37,758 nucleotides of DNA from Chloroflexota bacterium (GTDB taxonomy: Bacteria > Chloroflexota > Anaerolineae > Ardenticatenales > Ardenticatenaceae), in the NCBI GenBank assembly GCA_003520455.1, contig DOUV01000854.1:1-37758 (forward strand). The letters are read 5' to 3'. The position numbers were made by a program, and so were the translations under genes. Shown here in pieces: positions 16,640 through 24,860 of the stretch (positions are counted from its first letter, which is position 1; each line of letters opens with the position of its first letter). The notes under the pieces are model-generated. The model saw only the letters and a program-made list of their open reading frames with translations, was not told the DNA's origin and ran no database searches.

Positions 16640-17087
16640 TTCTCACCCGAGAGAGACCCTCCAGGATCGGCGCGACCTCCAGCGTGAGCGCCATCAGGCC
16701 GACCTCGCGCTCGTAGGTCTCCGGGTCAACCTGACTCTTGATCACGTCCTCCAGAATGTGATAGACGGGGAGCCCCAACGAGACTCCTGCCAATGGACCG
16801 GCGTAGCTCGGATCGCCCAGCGTGACAGTTTCGGCGGTAAGCTCCGTACTGTCCGCGTCGGGCTGACCCAACACGATGATCAGGTTCTCGTCACCATGCT
16901 CTTTGGCTATCTGCATGATCATCGCCTGATCTTCCAGGTCCATTGCGCCGGCGGCCGTTCAGACATAGCATTGGGTCAGCGTCAGCACCACCTCGGCCCC
17001 GGCGGTCTGCAGGCATTCCGCGATCGACGTGCCGGGAATGCCATCACGCTCGCCTAGTGCAATGACTTTCTTGCCTTTCAGATCCAT
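16626..17087 (-). CDS. grdA: Glycine/sarcosine/betaine reductase protein A, selenoprotein
   Basis: A 153-residue selenoprotein read through an in-frame UGA at 16961-16959 (selenocysteine 43). The ATG at 17087 opens [20 protein letters not shown], the usual GrdA N-terminus. The redox motif is Q-C40-Y-V-U43-T-A-A-G-A, matching the family's CxxU. After it come [40 protein letters not shown] and the normal C-terminus. Standard calling finds only the 105-residue piece starting at 16943, after the UGA. Protein A carries the carboxymethyl group as a selenoether between component B and component C and is recycled by thioredoxin. A weak hairpin (CCUG/CAGG) lies about 20 bases after the UGA; I could not fold the region properly. 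Thioredoxin is encoded just upstream and aldehyde dehydrogenase overlaps the 3' end. Confidence 0.95.
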
Positions 17088-17100
17088 CGCCTTGTTCCTT

Positions 17101-17170
17101 GGAAGTGGGGGCGGAGGGAGGTGCGCGCGGTAGAAGCCCGCGCCTCTCTTACCCCGGATTATTGAGAAGC
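17101..17170 (-). repeat. REP-like GC-rich repeat, copy C
   Basis: Read on the - strand the copy begins TTCTCAATAATCCGGGGTAAG and ends CTCCGCCCCCACTTCC, with a GC-rich imperfect hairpin core in between. These ends match copies A (35112), B (36866) and D (26119), which lie in the opposite orientation. It fills the 90-base gap between the thioredoxin stop and the grdA start. Confidence 0.65.
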
Positions 17171-17177
17171 GACAAGC

Positions 17178-17519
17178 TCACCACTCAACCACGATCAATT
17201 GCTCAACTACGGCGGCCAGCGTGTCGCGGGTCACATTCTTCCCTGTCAGACGCCGGACTTCCTCGCCGTTCTGGAACAGAAGGTAAGCCGGGAGGCCCAT
17301 CACCCCGTATTCGCGGACCACCGGCCAATTGGCGCGGGCATTGGCATTCATTTTCACGACGCGCATCTGCCCGCTGACCTCGTCGGCCAGCGCCTCGACG
17401 GCCGGCATGAGCGCGAGGCAGGGCTGGCAGCGCGGCCCCCAGAAATCGACCAGCACGGGGACATCGGCCTGCAATACCTTGCTGGGAAACTCTTCAGCGG
17501 TTATCTCAATCAGCGCCAT
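17178..17519 (-). CDS. Thioredoxin with CQPC active site
   Basis: A 113-residue thioredoxin-fold protein, single domain and cytoplasmic, starting at an ATG with GAGGAG upstream. The active site is WGPRC31QPC34 rather than the common WCGPC, and the cis-proline is Pro77 in VMGLPAYLLF. Placement between grdC and grdA strongly suggests that it is the dedicated electron donor that regenerates the reduced selenol/thiol of protein A; clostridial grd operons likewise include a thioredoxin. No thioredoxin reductase gene is present in the window, so a general one must serve. A REP-like repeat follows the gene and a MITE-like element precedes it. Confidence 0.92.
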   Translation of the reverse strand: MALIEITAEEFPSKVLQADVPVLVDFWGPRCQPCLALMPAVEALADEVSGQMRVVKMNANARANWPVVREYGVMGLPAYLLFQNGEEVRRLTGKNVTRDTLAAVVEQLIVVEW

Positions 17520-17548
17520 TTTGCTCTCCTCATTTCGCTTGTGTTGCG

Positions 17549-17670
17549 GTAACTCCTCAGCCGCTCGGCCTGGATGGCCACATCCAGGCCCATGCGATGA
17601 CGAAAAGAGCCTGGTCCGGCCAGCTCAGCCGGCGGATCGCCAGATCCGCCGGGAGCGGCTGAGAAGTTAC
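17549..17670. mobile_element. MITE-like element, 122 bp, with perfect 8-bp target duplication
   Basis: Termini GTAACTCCTCAGCCGCTCG (17549-17567) and the reverse complement of 17652-17670 (GTAACTTCTCAGCCGCTCC) match at 17 of 19 positions. Identical direct repeats GTGTTGCG flank it (17541-17548 and 17671-17678). Inside are two stem-loops, GGCCTGGAT/ATCCAGGCC and GGCGGATC/GATCCGCC with a GCCA loop, shared with the 78-bp tandem array at 11036. It has no coding capacity. The grdC stop codon (TAA at 17669-17667) lies within the right terminus. Confidence 0.85.
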
Positions 17671-19100
17671 GTGTTGCGCTCTATCAAAAATGACATGCCA
17701 TCCGAGAGATTGGTCATGCGCCCCAGAAAGAGACTGCCTTTGGCGACGAACATAGCGCGCTCTATCTCGCCGGTCAGCAGGCGCTGGCGCGCATGGCCGA
17801 GAAAGGGCACCGCGGCGGCGATGTGGCCCTGGGTGGGTGAGAAACCCGGCATCCCGCGCCGCGCAATGAAGATGTCGATCTCGTCCCGCTCCATCTCTTC
17901 GCGCATCACTGCGAGTCCGGCCAACGTGCGGTAATTGGTCAGAGGGACATTGCCGCTGCCGGCCGGCTCGGTGACCTCGGGGTTGTGCAATTCGAGCGAA
18001 TATTTGTCCACGTCGAGCAGCGTGTAGCCTAACTTCTGGAGCGGCTCCATCACCAACACCTGCATCATCGCGGGTGGCGAGGCGCTGACCGAAACGCGAT
18101 GCAGGCCGACGGCATCCAGCCGTACGACAGGACTCTCGCCGTCGTCGGGCCCGACGAGGATCGCCACCGCGCCAAGCACATCCTCCAGAACCGGCATCTG
18201 GTGCTTGAGGTGCCCGCGGAATTTCATGCCCAGTTTGGCGAGCGAGCCCCCACCCACGACGGCGACGTTGCGCCAGATCTTGGACTGGACCAGGCTCGCG
18301 GCCAACACCACGGCGTGAATCGGCGCAGCACAGAACGCTTTGACATCCGAGCCGGAGGCCATGCCGAAACCGGCGAACTCAGCCATGGCCTTGGAGAGGG
18401 AGCCGCCGCCTCGCTGGTAGCGGTCGCCCACAGCCTCCTCGCCACAGCCCAGCACATAGTCCACCTGATCGATCTGCAGCCCCTGGCCATCTCTGGCGAG
18501 ATGGCGCAGCGCCCAGGCGCCGGAGGTCTTGCAGGCGAGATTCTCCAGCAGCACGTTGGCCGTGAGGGTGTCATCCTGCTCGTGGGCACTACGCATCGCG
18601 CCCACCAGGCGCCGGCTCTCGTCGTAGATGGGCAGCGCGCCCGCCGCGACCATCGCTTCGATCTGCGCGCTCGGAAGGCCGCTGTCGAGAACGGCGAGCT
18701 CCTCGGGGCGCACCAGGGGATGGCCGCGCAACTGTTCGCGAGCCTCATGGGAGAATTCCGCCTCCAACCGAAAGAGGCCGAAGGAGTCTGCGATGCGCAT
18801 CAACCCGAAAAACTCCACCTCCGGGATGATCTCGCCAAACGGTCCAAACCGTTCGCCCGGCACGGGATTGGCGTACCACGGGCGGCGCAGATCGGCCAGC
18901 GCTTCCGGTGGCAGGTTGCCGATGTAAACCTGGTTTGGACCGTAATCGCGCGCGGCGTTAAAATCCCGCAGCGATTCTTCGATATGGCCCAGCACCGCCT
19001 CGTTCTGCGCCGTCTCGCGCAGCGGCTTTGAGCCGTAGCGGACGAGGTGGGGCGCGTGTGCCAGGACGTAGGTGACAGCTTTGATGACTGGATAGCTCAT
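17667..19100 (-). CDS. grdC: Glycine/sarcosine/betaine reductase component C, beta subunit
   Basis: A 477-residue protein of the GrdC family, close to the 500 or so residues usual in clostridia. The start is the ATG in the ATGA overlap with the CoA-transferase stop; the protein then begins MSYPVIKAVTYVLAHAP, as the family does. The N-terminal third includes YGPNQVYIGNLPPEALADLR. The FabH/thiolase-like C-terminal part has YQRGGGSLSKAMAEFAGFG, the likely active-site Cys257 in VKAFCAAPIHAV, and ends GKGSLFLGRMTNLSDGMSFL (one residue differs: here AKGSLFLGRM). Component C takes the acyl group from protein A and, with GrdD, releases acetyl phosphate. No GrdD is in the window. The 3' end is altered by a MITE-like insertion. 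Confidence 0.92.
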   Translation of the reverse strand: MSYPVIKAVTYVLAHAPHLVRYGSKPLRETAQNEAVLGHIEESLRDFNAARDYGPNQVYIGNLPPEALADLRRPWYANPVPGERFGPFGEIIPEVEFFGLMRIADSFGLFRLEAEFSHEAREQLRGHPLVRPEELAVLDSGLPSAQIEAMVAAGALPIYDESRRLVGAMRSAHEQDDTLTANVLLENLACKTSGAWALRHLARDGQGLQIDQVDYVLGCGEEAVGDRYQRGGGSLSKAMAEFAGFGMASGSDVKAFCAAPIHAVVLAASLVQSKIWRNVAVVGGGSLAKLGMKFRGHLKHQMPVLEDVLGAVAILVGPDDGESPVVRLDAVGLHRVSVSASPPAMMQVLVMEPLQKLGYTLLDVDKYSLELHNPEVTEPAGSGNVPLTNYRTLAGLAVMREEMERDEIDIFIARRGMPGFSPTQGHIAAAVPFLGHARQRLLTGEIERAMFVAKGSLFLGRMTNLSDGMSFLIERNT

Positions 19101-20242
19101 GGACGAAGCCACTCCCGCAGTATCTCCTCGGCGTGCTCTCCCAGCCCTGGCGCCGAGCGTGTGACCTTCGCAGGCGTCTCCGAAAAGCGTAACGGCGTGT
19201 TGACGACCCGCTGCGGCCCCGCCTCGGGGTCATGCACTGTGACAACCATGTCGCGGGCGATCACCTGGGGATCGGCCGCTGCCTGCGCAACGGTTTGAAT
19301 CGGCGCGCACGGAATGTCGTCGGCTTCCAGCAGCGCGATCCACTCCACCGTAGGCCGCTCGCGAAATATGGCGGAGAGCTCACGCTCGAGCGCGGGAAGA
19401 TTCTCACGCCGGGCCAGGTTGGTCCGGAAGCGCTCGTCGGCGGCGAGCGCCGGCCGCCCAAGCGCCTGGCAGAGCCGCTGCCACTGCTTCTCGGTGCCGG
19501 CCGCCACAACGATGTAGCCATCCGCGGTCGGGAAGGCCTGGAAGGGCACGATGAGCGGGTGGCGCGAGCCGAGGGGCCGCGGCACCTTCCCGGTCGCGAA
19601 GTAACGGCTGAAGGCGTTCTCCAGCAGCGCGATCTGGGTATCCAGCAGCCCCAGCTCCACCAACTGCCCGCGGCCTGTGGAATGCCGTGCTTCCACCGCT
19701 GCGAGAATGCCGACCGTCAGGAAAAGGGCTGCCCCGATGTCGCCGGCCGAGAATCCCACCCGTACTGGCTCGCCGTCGGCCTGGCCGGTGATGCTCATGG
19801 TGCCCGCCAGGGCCTGGATGATGATGTCGAAGGCCGGCTGGTGGACGCGAGGCCCAGTCTGGCCGAAGCCGGAGCACGAGGCGTAGATCAGCCGCGGGTT
19901 GCGCGCCGCCAGGGCCTCATAGGCCAGTCCCCAGCGGGCCATCGTGCCAGGAACGAAATTCTCCACGAGGACGTCCGCCCGCTCCGCCAGATGCGCCGCC
20001 GTCCGCCGACCCTCTTCGCTGTTGAGATCGAGGGTCAGGCTACGCTTGCCGCGATTGACGCTCAGAAAATAGGCACTCAGTCGGCCGATGAACGGACCCG
20101 CTTTGCGGCTGGGGTCCCCCTGGTGCGGCTCCTCAACCTTGACGACATCGGCGCCCAGGTCGGCCAGGATCATCGTCGCGAAGGGACCGGCCAGGAATCG
20201 GGAGAAGTCGAGCAGGCGCAGCCCGCTGAGCGGTCCGTTCAC
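19097..20242 (-). CDS. Class III (CaiB/BaiF) CoA-transferase
   Basis: A 381-residue family III CoA-transferase, full length. The GTG start overlaps the hydantoinase stop (GTGA). It begins GLRLLDFSRFLAGPFATMIL with ADLGADVVKVEEP; the catalytic aspartate is Asp168 in VGFSAGDIGAALF, which forms the acyl anhydride in this family. Other landmarks are ENFVPGTMARWGL and ASCSGFGQTGP. Enzymes of this family move CoA between carboxylic acids (carnitine, formate/oxalate, arylacetates). Its stop overlaps the grdC start, so it is tightly bound to the Grd genes. It could activate a substrate acid, or pass CoA on for the acyl-CoA dehydrogenase encoded downstream; the acid is not known. Confidence 0.92.
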   Translation of the reverse strand: MNGPLSGLRLLDFSRFLAGPFATMILADLGADVVKVEEPHQGDPSRKAGPFIGRLSAYFLSVNRGKRSLTLDLNSEEGRRTAAHLAERADVLVENFVPGTMARWGLAYEALAARNPRLIYASCSGFGQTGPRVHQPAFDIIIQALAGTMSITGQADGEPVRVGFSAGDIGAALFLTVGILAAVEARHSTGRGQLVELGLLDTQIALLENAFSRYFATGKVPRPLGSRHPLIVPFQAFPTADGYIVVAAGTEKQWQRLCQALGRPALAADERFRTNLARRENLPALERELSAIFRERPTVEWIALLEADDIPCAPIQTVAQAAADPQVIARDMVVTVHDPEAGPQRVVNTPLRFSETPAKVTRSAPGLGEHAEEILREWLRP

Positions 20243-22329
20243 TGCTGCACTTCCATCCAGATGTTGTCGTACTCATCGATCCGCAGCGTCTGGCCCGGCT
20301 GCACCAGCACGGTGGTGTCGACGGCCTCGACAAGCGCCGGTCCGACGATGCGGTGGCCGGCACGCATCTTCGCGTGGTCGTAGATCGGCGTCTCGCGACA
20401 GCCGCCCTTGAAGTAGACCGGCCGGCGATCCTTGAGGGCGGTAGAGGCATCGCTGTCCCCGCCGGCCTGACGCGCCCAGACGAGCCGCGAGATGAGACCC
20501 AACCCGCGCACTTGAAAGGTGTGAGCCTCGACCCCCGCCTGGCGGTAGGCCGCTCCCTCACCATACTTGCGATCGTAGATGGTCTCGAAGGTCAAGAGTA
20601 GATCGTCCAGCTCGGCAGGGCCGAGCTCTTTGACCGGCACCGGCACCTGCACTTCGTGGATCTGGCCGTGATAGCGCATGGTGACCGAATGTAGCATCCT
20701 GATGGCTTCGTCGTCGACGCCGCCCTCGTGCAGGCCGGCGCGCACCTTCTCTTCCAAGAGCTGATAGGTCCTGTTCAGCCGTTCGGGGTCGAACGGAGCA
20801 ATCTGCGGATCAGAGAGCTGATGAAGGTAGACGAGATCGGAGCCGGCAATCCCTCGCGCTGAATATTCCGAGGAGTGGGCGGGGATGATGATCTCCTTCA
20901 CACCGATCTCACTGGCGAAGGCACCGACATGCAGCGGCCCCGCGCCGCCAAAGGCGAGCAGCACAAAATCGGCCGGGTCATAGCCGCGCTCGATCGTCAC
21001 CTTGCGCACCAGGTCGGCCATCCGCGCGTCGAGGATGTCGATGATGCCCAGCGCTGCCTCCTCCACCGATAATCCCATCGGGGCAGCGATCTTCTCGCTG
21101 ATAGCCTGGCGTGCCAGCCCAGCGTCCAGCTTGCGCGCACCGCCCAGAAAGTAATCGGGGTTCAGCCGGTTGAGCACGACGTTCGCGTCGGTGACCGTCG
21201 GCTCGGTGCCGCCGGCTCCATAGCAGACCGGGCCTGGCTCGGCCCCGGCACTGCGCGGACCGACCTTCAGCAGGTTGGTGACCGGTTCCAGCCAGGCAAT
21301 GCTGCCACCCCCGGCCCCGATCGAGACGACGTCGATGCTCGGCAGCAAGGTGTGATACTGCGAGAAGACCGGCGTGAGCGAGAACTGCGGCTCGCCGTCG
21401 ACCACCAGGCCGACGTCGAAGCTCGTCCCGCCCATATCGGTCGTGATCACGTTGCGACACCCGAGGGCACGACCCAGCGCGACGGCCCCAACGACGCCAC
21501 CGGCTGGGCCGGACGAGAGCAGCGTGACGGCCCGGGCCTGCGCCTCCTTGATCGGCGCCACGCCACCGGAGGATTGCATGATCAGCGCCTCGTGTCGAAA
21601 GCCACTCTCCCGTAGCCGGCTGCTCAGCGTGGACAGATAGTGGCCGGTGGCCTTTCCGATATAGGCATTGATGGCCGTCGTTGCCGTACGCTCGTATTCT
21701 TTGATCACCGGCACCACCTCGTGTGACAGGCTGACCGGCAGGTCCGGGTAGATCCCGTGAATGATCTTGCGCACGAGCCGCTCGTGATCCGGGTGCATAA
21801 AGGACCACAGCAGCGAGACTGCGATCGTCTCGCAACCGGCTGCGATGAGCTCGGCCACGGCCTGGCGCACGTCCTCCGCGGTGAGCGGGATGACGACCTT
21901 CCCCGTCCAGTCAACCCGCTCACGGACCCCTCGGATGTACGGCCGCGGAACAATCGGGTCGGCTTTGTCCAGACGCGCCAGGTGGGTCAGCTCGGCTTCG
22001 CTGCGGCCGGCGACCTTCTGAATCGTACGCCCGATAATGATCGCCTCCTCGTGGCCGCGCGTCGTTATCAGGCCGGTCTGGCGCCCGGATCGGGTCAGGA
22101 GGGTGTTGATACCCACGGTCGTACCGTGCCCGAAGATCCTCGCCTCTGACAACAACTCTTCGAGGGAAAGGCCAAGCACCTGCGCTGCCTGCGTCACGGA
22201 GTCGAGCACGCCGCGCGCAAAGTCATCCGGTGTGGAAGCAGCCTTGGCAACCGCGACCTGCCCCTCGGAGTCGACGACGATCGTGTCGGTAAACGTGCCG
22301 CCGGTATCGACGGCGATAACATAGCTCAT
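20239..22329 (-). CDS. hyuA: Hydantoinase/oxoprolinase subunit A (HyuA-like), copy 1
   Basis: A 696-residue protein of the ATP-dependent hydantoinase/5-oxoprolinase/acetone carboxylase family, ASKHA-fold. It begins MSYVIAVDTGGTFTDTIVVD, the phosphate-binding motif. Other landmarks are FGHGTTVGINTLLTRSG, SSGPAGGVVGAVALGRALGC, TTDMGGTSFDVGLVVDGEP and GAGGGSIAWLEP. It acts with HyuB; in characterised relatives the A subunit activates the ring amide or keto substrate by phosphorylation. The ATG lies one base after the HyuB stop with GGTGAGG as ribosome-binding site. Placement with the cysteine hydrolase and a Grd system favours an N-methylhydantoinase-like role, but an oxoprolinase or carboxylase role cannot be excluded by sequence alone. 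Confidence 0.92.
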   Translation of the reverse strand: MSYVIAVDTGGTFTDTIVVDSEGQVAVAKAASTPDDFARGVLDSVTQAAQVLGLSLEELLSEARIFGHGTTVGINTLLTRSGRQTGLITTRGHEEAIIIGRTIQKVAGRSEAELTHLARLDKADPIVPRPYIRGVRERVDWTGKVVIPLTAEDVRQAVAELIAAGCETIAVSLLWSFMHPDHERLVRKIIHGIYPDLPVSLSHEVVPVIKEYERTATTAINAYIGKATGHYLSTLSSRLRESGFRHEALIMQSSGGVAPIKEAQARAVTLLSSGPAGGVVGAVALGRALGCRNVITTDMGGTSFDVGLVVDGEPQFSLTPVFSQYHTLLPSIDVVSIGAGGGSIAWLEPVTNLLKVGPRSAGAEPGPVCYGAGGTEPTVTDANVVLNRLNPDYFLGGARKLDAGLARQAISEKIAAPMGLSVEEAALGIIDILDARMADLVRKVTIERGYDPADFVLLAFGGAGPLHVGAFASEIGVKEIIIPAHSSEYSARGIAGSDLVYLHQLSDPQIAPFDPERLNRTYQLLEEKVRAGLHEGGVDDEAIRMLHSVTMRYHGQIHEVQVPVPVKELGPAELDDLLLTFETIYDRKYGEGAAYRQAGVEAHTFQVRGLGLISRLVWARQAGGDSDASTALKDRRPVYFKGGCRETPIYDHAKMRAGHRIVGPALVEAVDTTVLVQPGQTLRIDEYDNIWMEVQQ

Positions 22330-22330
22330 A

Positions 22331-24187
22331 TCACCTCACCGGTCGCGCGAGTTGGCGGCGCCCGGCGCGAATCACCTCGCGCTGGCGCAGCGTTGCTTCA
22401 CCGTTGACCCGCCAGGGGTCCGGCTCCACGACGACGCCATACATCCTGCCGGCCCATTCCGGAGTCACCAACCCATTGACCACATCTTTGAGCACCAACG
22501 CCGGATCGCGATCGATGGGATCGCCGTAACCCCCGCCTCCCATCCCGATACAGTGGTAGACGTCGTCTCGCGACTGCGAGGTCGGGGTGATGCCGGTGGC
22601 GACGTCGAGGTCGCCCTCTATCTCGGCCAGGCTCTGGGGAAGCTCCCCGGCGGCCAGCAGCTCGCGGATATTGCTGTGGCGCTTGAGCACGAACTGGTTG
22701 GTGCAGGAAGGAAATCCCCCGGCGATGCCAGCGGAGCCCGGCTGCTCGACGCCGATCGCGTGCATGATCTTGGTTGGAATCCGATCGATGCCGTGGGGGA
22801 TGTACATCATGCTGATGGTCGCGCCGCCCCGGAACTTTCCCGCTCCGCCTGAATCGGCTTGCTGCCGGCGGTACATGTACAGCACCGGATAGTTCAGCTC
22901 GTAATCCTCGATGTTGGCGATGATCGAGGAGGGAGAATCGAGGAAGCCGCCGGTATCGATGCCATCCTTGTAGGTTCGCGCGCCAGATCCCCCAGCCATC
23001 GCGTCGAGGATCGTGCCGCCGAAGTAGTTGCCGCGCTGGTCGATGCCGAACAACTCCTCCACGAAGAGCCCACCCATCCAGGTCGCCATCATTTGCTCCT
23101 GGTAGCCTTCCGTGGCCGCGAGGAGCTTCGCCAGGCAGACGCTCGAGCTAATCGTCGCCATGTAGCTCCCGGTGGTGGTTGCCTTCGAGACACCCGCCGG
23201 CCACTCCGCGTGGACCACGGTGCCCGGCCGAGAGACGATCCCGACCGCGCGCGCGATGCCCGCCGGACACCAGGGGATGTCGTAGCAGAGGTACGGGAGG
23301 ATCGCCGAGATGACCGCGCCCTCCAGAGCGGGGCGACAGCAGTTGACCAGTGCGGGGGCCTGCTGCGCCGACTCGGTAAAGTCAAAGGTCAGGTGATCGT
23401 ACTCCTTGGTCATGGAAACGACCACGGGGTAGACCTCACCGTCGGCGTCAATGTAACCGCGATGGCGGTAGGTGCCGTCGGCCAGATCTCGCAGGCGCGC
23501 CCGGAAGCGCTGCTCGGTCGTGTCGATGGTGGCGGCGAGGGCCGCCTTGAAAGTGTCGAGGCCGTAGCGATCAATCAGGCCCTGGACGCGCGCCGTCGCC
23601 ACGTTGCAGGCCGCGATCATGGCCTTGAGATCCAGCGCAGCCAGATTCTGGAGCCGCGAATGGCGCAGGTAGAGCCATTCCAGGTCTTTGCGCACCCTAC
23701 CCCGCTCGACAAACTTGATCGGCGGGACGAGTGGTTGCTCACCGTAAATCGACGTCGCCCCAACCTGCACCTGGCCTTCCACCGGGCCACCCAGATCGAT
23801 CTGGTGGCAGGTAGCGCCCGTCCAGGCCACCAACTCGTCGCCGTAGAAGATGGGCGCGACGATGACCACATCCATCTGATGGCAGGCGCCGACGTAGGGG
23901 TCGTTGGACATCCAGATGTCACCCGGAGCGATGCCGGGGTTGTCGCTGTAGTCGCGCACGATGTTCTGGACGGTGGAGGCCAGCGACATGGCATGAATCG
24001 AGATGTAGACGCCGATCGAGAAAGCCTCGCCGTCCGGCGTCATCAGTGCTGTGTTCATGTCGTGGGCCTCGTTGGCGACAGGCGAGCCGGAAACCAGCCG
24101 CAACGTCGTCGCGGCCTCGTCGTTGATGGCGGAGAGGCGGGAGCGAAAGATCTCGAGCGTGATGGGATCGATTGCCGCCGCGCTCAT
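22331..24187 (-). CDS. hyuB: Hydantoinase/oxoprolinase subunit B (HyuB-like), copy 1
   Basis: A 618-residue partner of the HyuA-like protein, somewhat longer than copy 2. It begins MSAAAIDPITLEIFRSRLSA; other family text includes DIWMSNDPYVGACHQMDVVI, TGATCHQIDLGG and GGSGARTYKDGID. The paired histidines and aspartates in the second and third blocks probably bind metal, as in acetone carboxylase and oxoprolinase structures. The start overlaps the stop of the cysteine hydrolase (ATGA). Two different HyuAB pairs in one cluster suggest two successive ring-opening or carboxylation steps, or two substrates. Confidence 0.92.
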   Translation of the reverse strand: MSAAAIDPITLEIFRSRLSAINDEAATTLRLVSGSPVANEAHDMNTALMTPDGEAFSIGVYISIHAMSLASTVQNIVRDYSDNPGIAPGDIWMSNDPYVGACHQMDVVIVAPIFYGDELVAWTGATCHQIDLGGPVEGQVQVGATSIYGEQPLVPPIKFVERGRVRKDLEWLYLRHSRLQNLAALDLKAMIAACNVATARVQGLIDRYGLDTFKAALAATIDTTEQRFRARLRDLADGTYRHRGYIDADGEVYPVVVSMTKEYDHLTFDFTESAQQAPALVNCCRPALEGAVISAILPYLCYDIPWCPAGIARAVGIVSRPGTVVHAEWPAGVSKATTTGSYMATISSSVCLAKLLAATEGYQEQMMATWMGGLFVEELFGIDQRGNYFGGTILDAMAGGSGARTYKDGIDTGGFLDSPSSIIANIEDYELNYPVLYMYRRQQADSGGAGKFRGGATISMMYIPHGIDRIPTKIMHAIGVEQPGSAGIAGGFPSCTNQFVLKRHSNIRELLAAGELPQSLAEIEGDLDVATGITPTSQSRDDVYHCIGMGGGGYGDPIDRDPALVLKDVVNGLVTPEWAGRMYGVVVEPDPWRVNGEATLRQREVIRAGRRQLARPVR

Positions 24188-24858
24188 TGGATATCCTTCA
24201 GAACCTCGTCGGTCGTTACGATGTCGGCGAATGACTGGGCCAGCGTGTCGAGAGTGGCCTGATGCTCCGCGGGGCTCATCGCCGAGGTGCCATCACTAAC
24301 GAATAGGACCTTGAAATCCAACATCATCGCATCGCGCGCGGTGGACTCGCAGCAGACGTTGCTGCGCGTCCCGCAGAGAATGATCGTATCCCGCTCGAGG
24401 CTGCGCAGCAGGCGCTCCAGGTTGGAGGACCCGGGGATAAAGCAGGAGTAGCGAATCTTGTTGACGACGTAGTCGGTCGGCTCGACGTGCATCTCGGAAT
24501 AGATTGCCGAGCCGGGGTCGCGCTCCGTCAGCTGCTGCGCGGCCATCGCTCCCCGTTCTGGCGTGATGAAGTAGTCGAAGAACATGCGCCAATCGGCACC
24601 GCCCGGTTGGTGGTAGGAGCGAATCCAGATGATCGGAATATTGCGCCGCCGGCAGGCGGCGGCCAGCCGGTTGATATTGCCGGCGGTCTCACGCGAGGGC
24701 GCGATCTCCAGCGCCCCCCCCGGCTGGCAGAAGACATTCTGCATGTCGACGACGACCAGCGCCATCTTATCCGGGTCGAGATCGGTGAAGACCCGCATGC
24801 GGCCGCGCCGCTGCATGATCCGCCGGCGGATTGGCTCAGAGACGGCTGTTGGTTGCAT
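24184..24858 (-). CDS. Isochorismatase-fold cysteine hydrolase (N-carbamoylsarcosine amidase/RutB-like)
   Basis: A 224-residue amidohydrolase of the isochorismatase/cysteine hydrolase family. The triad is visible: Asp38 in LVVVDMQNVF, Lys134 in VVNKIRYSCF and Cys169 in LCGTRSNVCCESTARDA. The text after the cysteine (STARDAMMLDFKVLFVSDGT) is like ureidoacrylate amidohydrolase (RutB) and N-carbamoylsarcosine amidase, which hydrolyse N-carbamoyl groups to amine, CO2 and ammonia. Isochorismatase proper is unlikely in this context. The ATG lies two bases after the stop of the small zinc-ribbon gene, and its own stop overlaps hyuB. Position beside hydantoinases and Grd genes fits release of glycine or sarcosine from an N-carbamoyl intermediate; the exact substrate is inferred. 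Confidence 0.88.
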   Translation of the reverse strand: MQPTAVSEPIRRRIMQRRGRMRVFTDLDPDKMALVVVDMQNVFCQPGGALEIAPSRETAGNINRLAAACRRRNIPIIWIRSYHQPGGADWRMFFDYFITPERGAMAAQQLTERDPGSAIYSEMHVEPTDYVVNKIRYSCFIPGSSNLERLLRSLERDTIILCGTRSNVCCESTARDAMMLDFKVLFVSDGTSAMSPAEHQATLDTLAQSFADIVTTDEVLKDIQ

Positions 24859-24860
24859 GG

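Noticed and set aside
14855..16687. A 610-residue open frame on the + strand
   Set aside because: It is antisense to the intact aldehyde dehydrogenase and parts of its neighbours, which have complete active-site motifs. The + strand product resembles no family.
16626..16943. A separate 105-residue gene starting at the ATG at 16943
   Set aside because: It is the part of grdA after the UGA. The upstream 42 codons are in frame and complete the family motif.
17178..17519. Thioredoxin as an unrelated passenger gene
   Set aside because: It lies between grdC and grdA in the same orientation, and a thioredoxin is the known electron donor for protein A.
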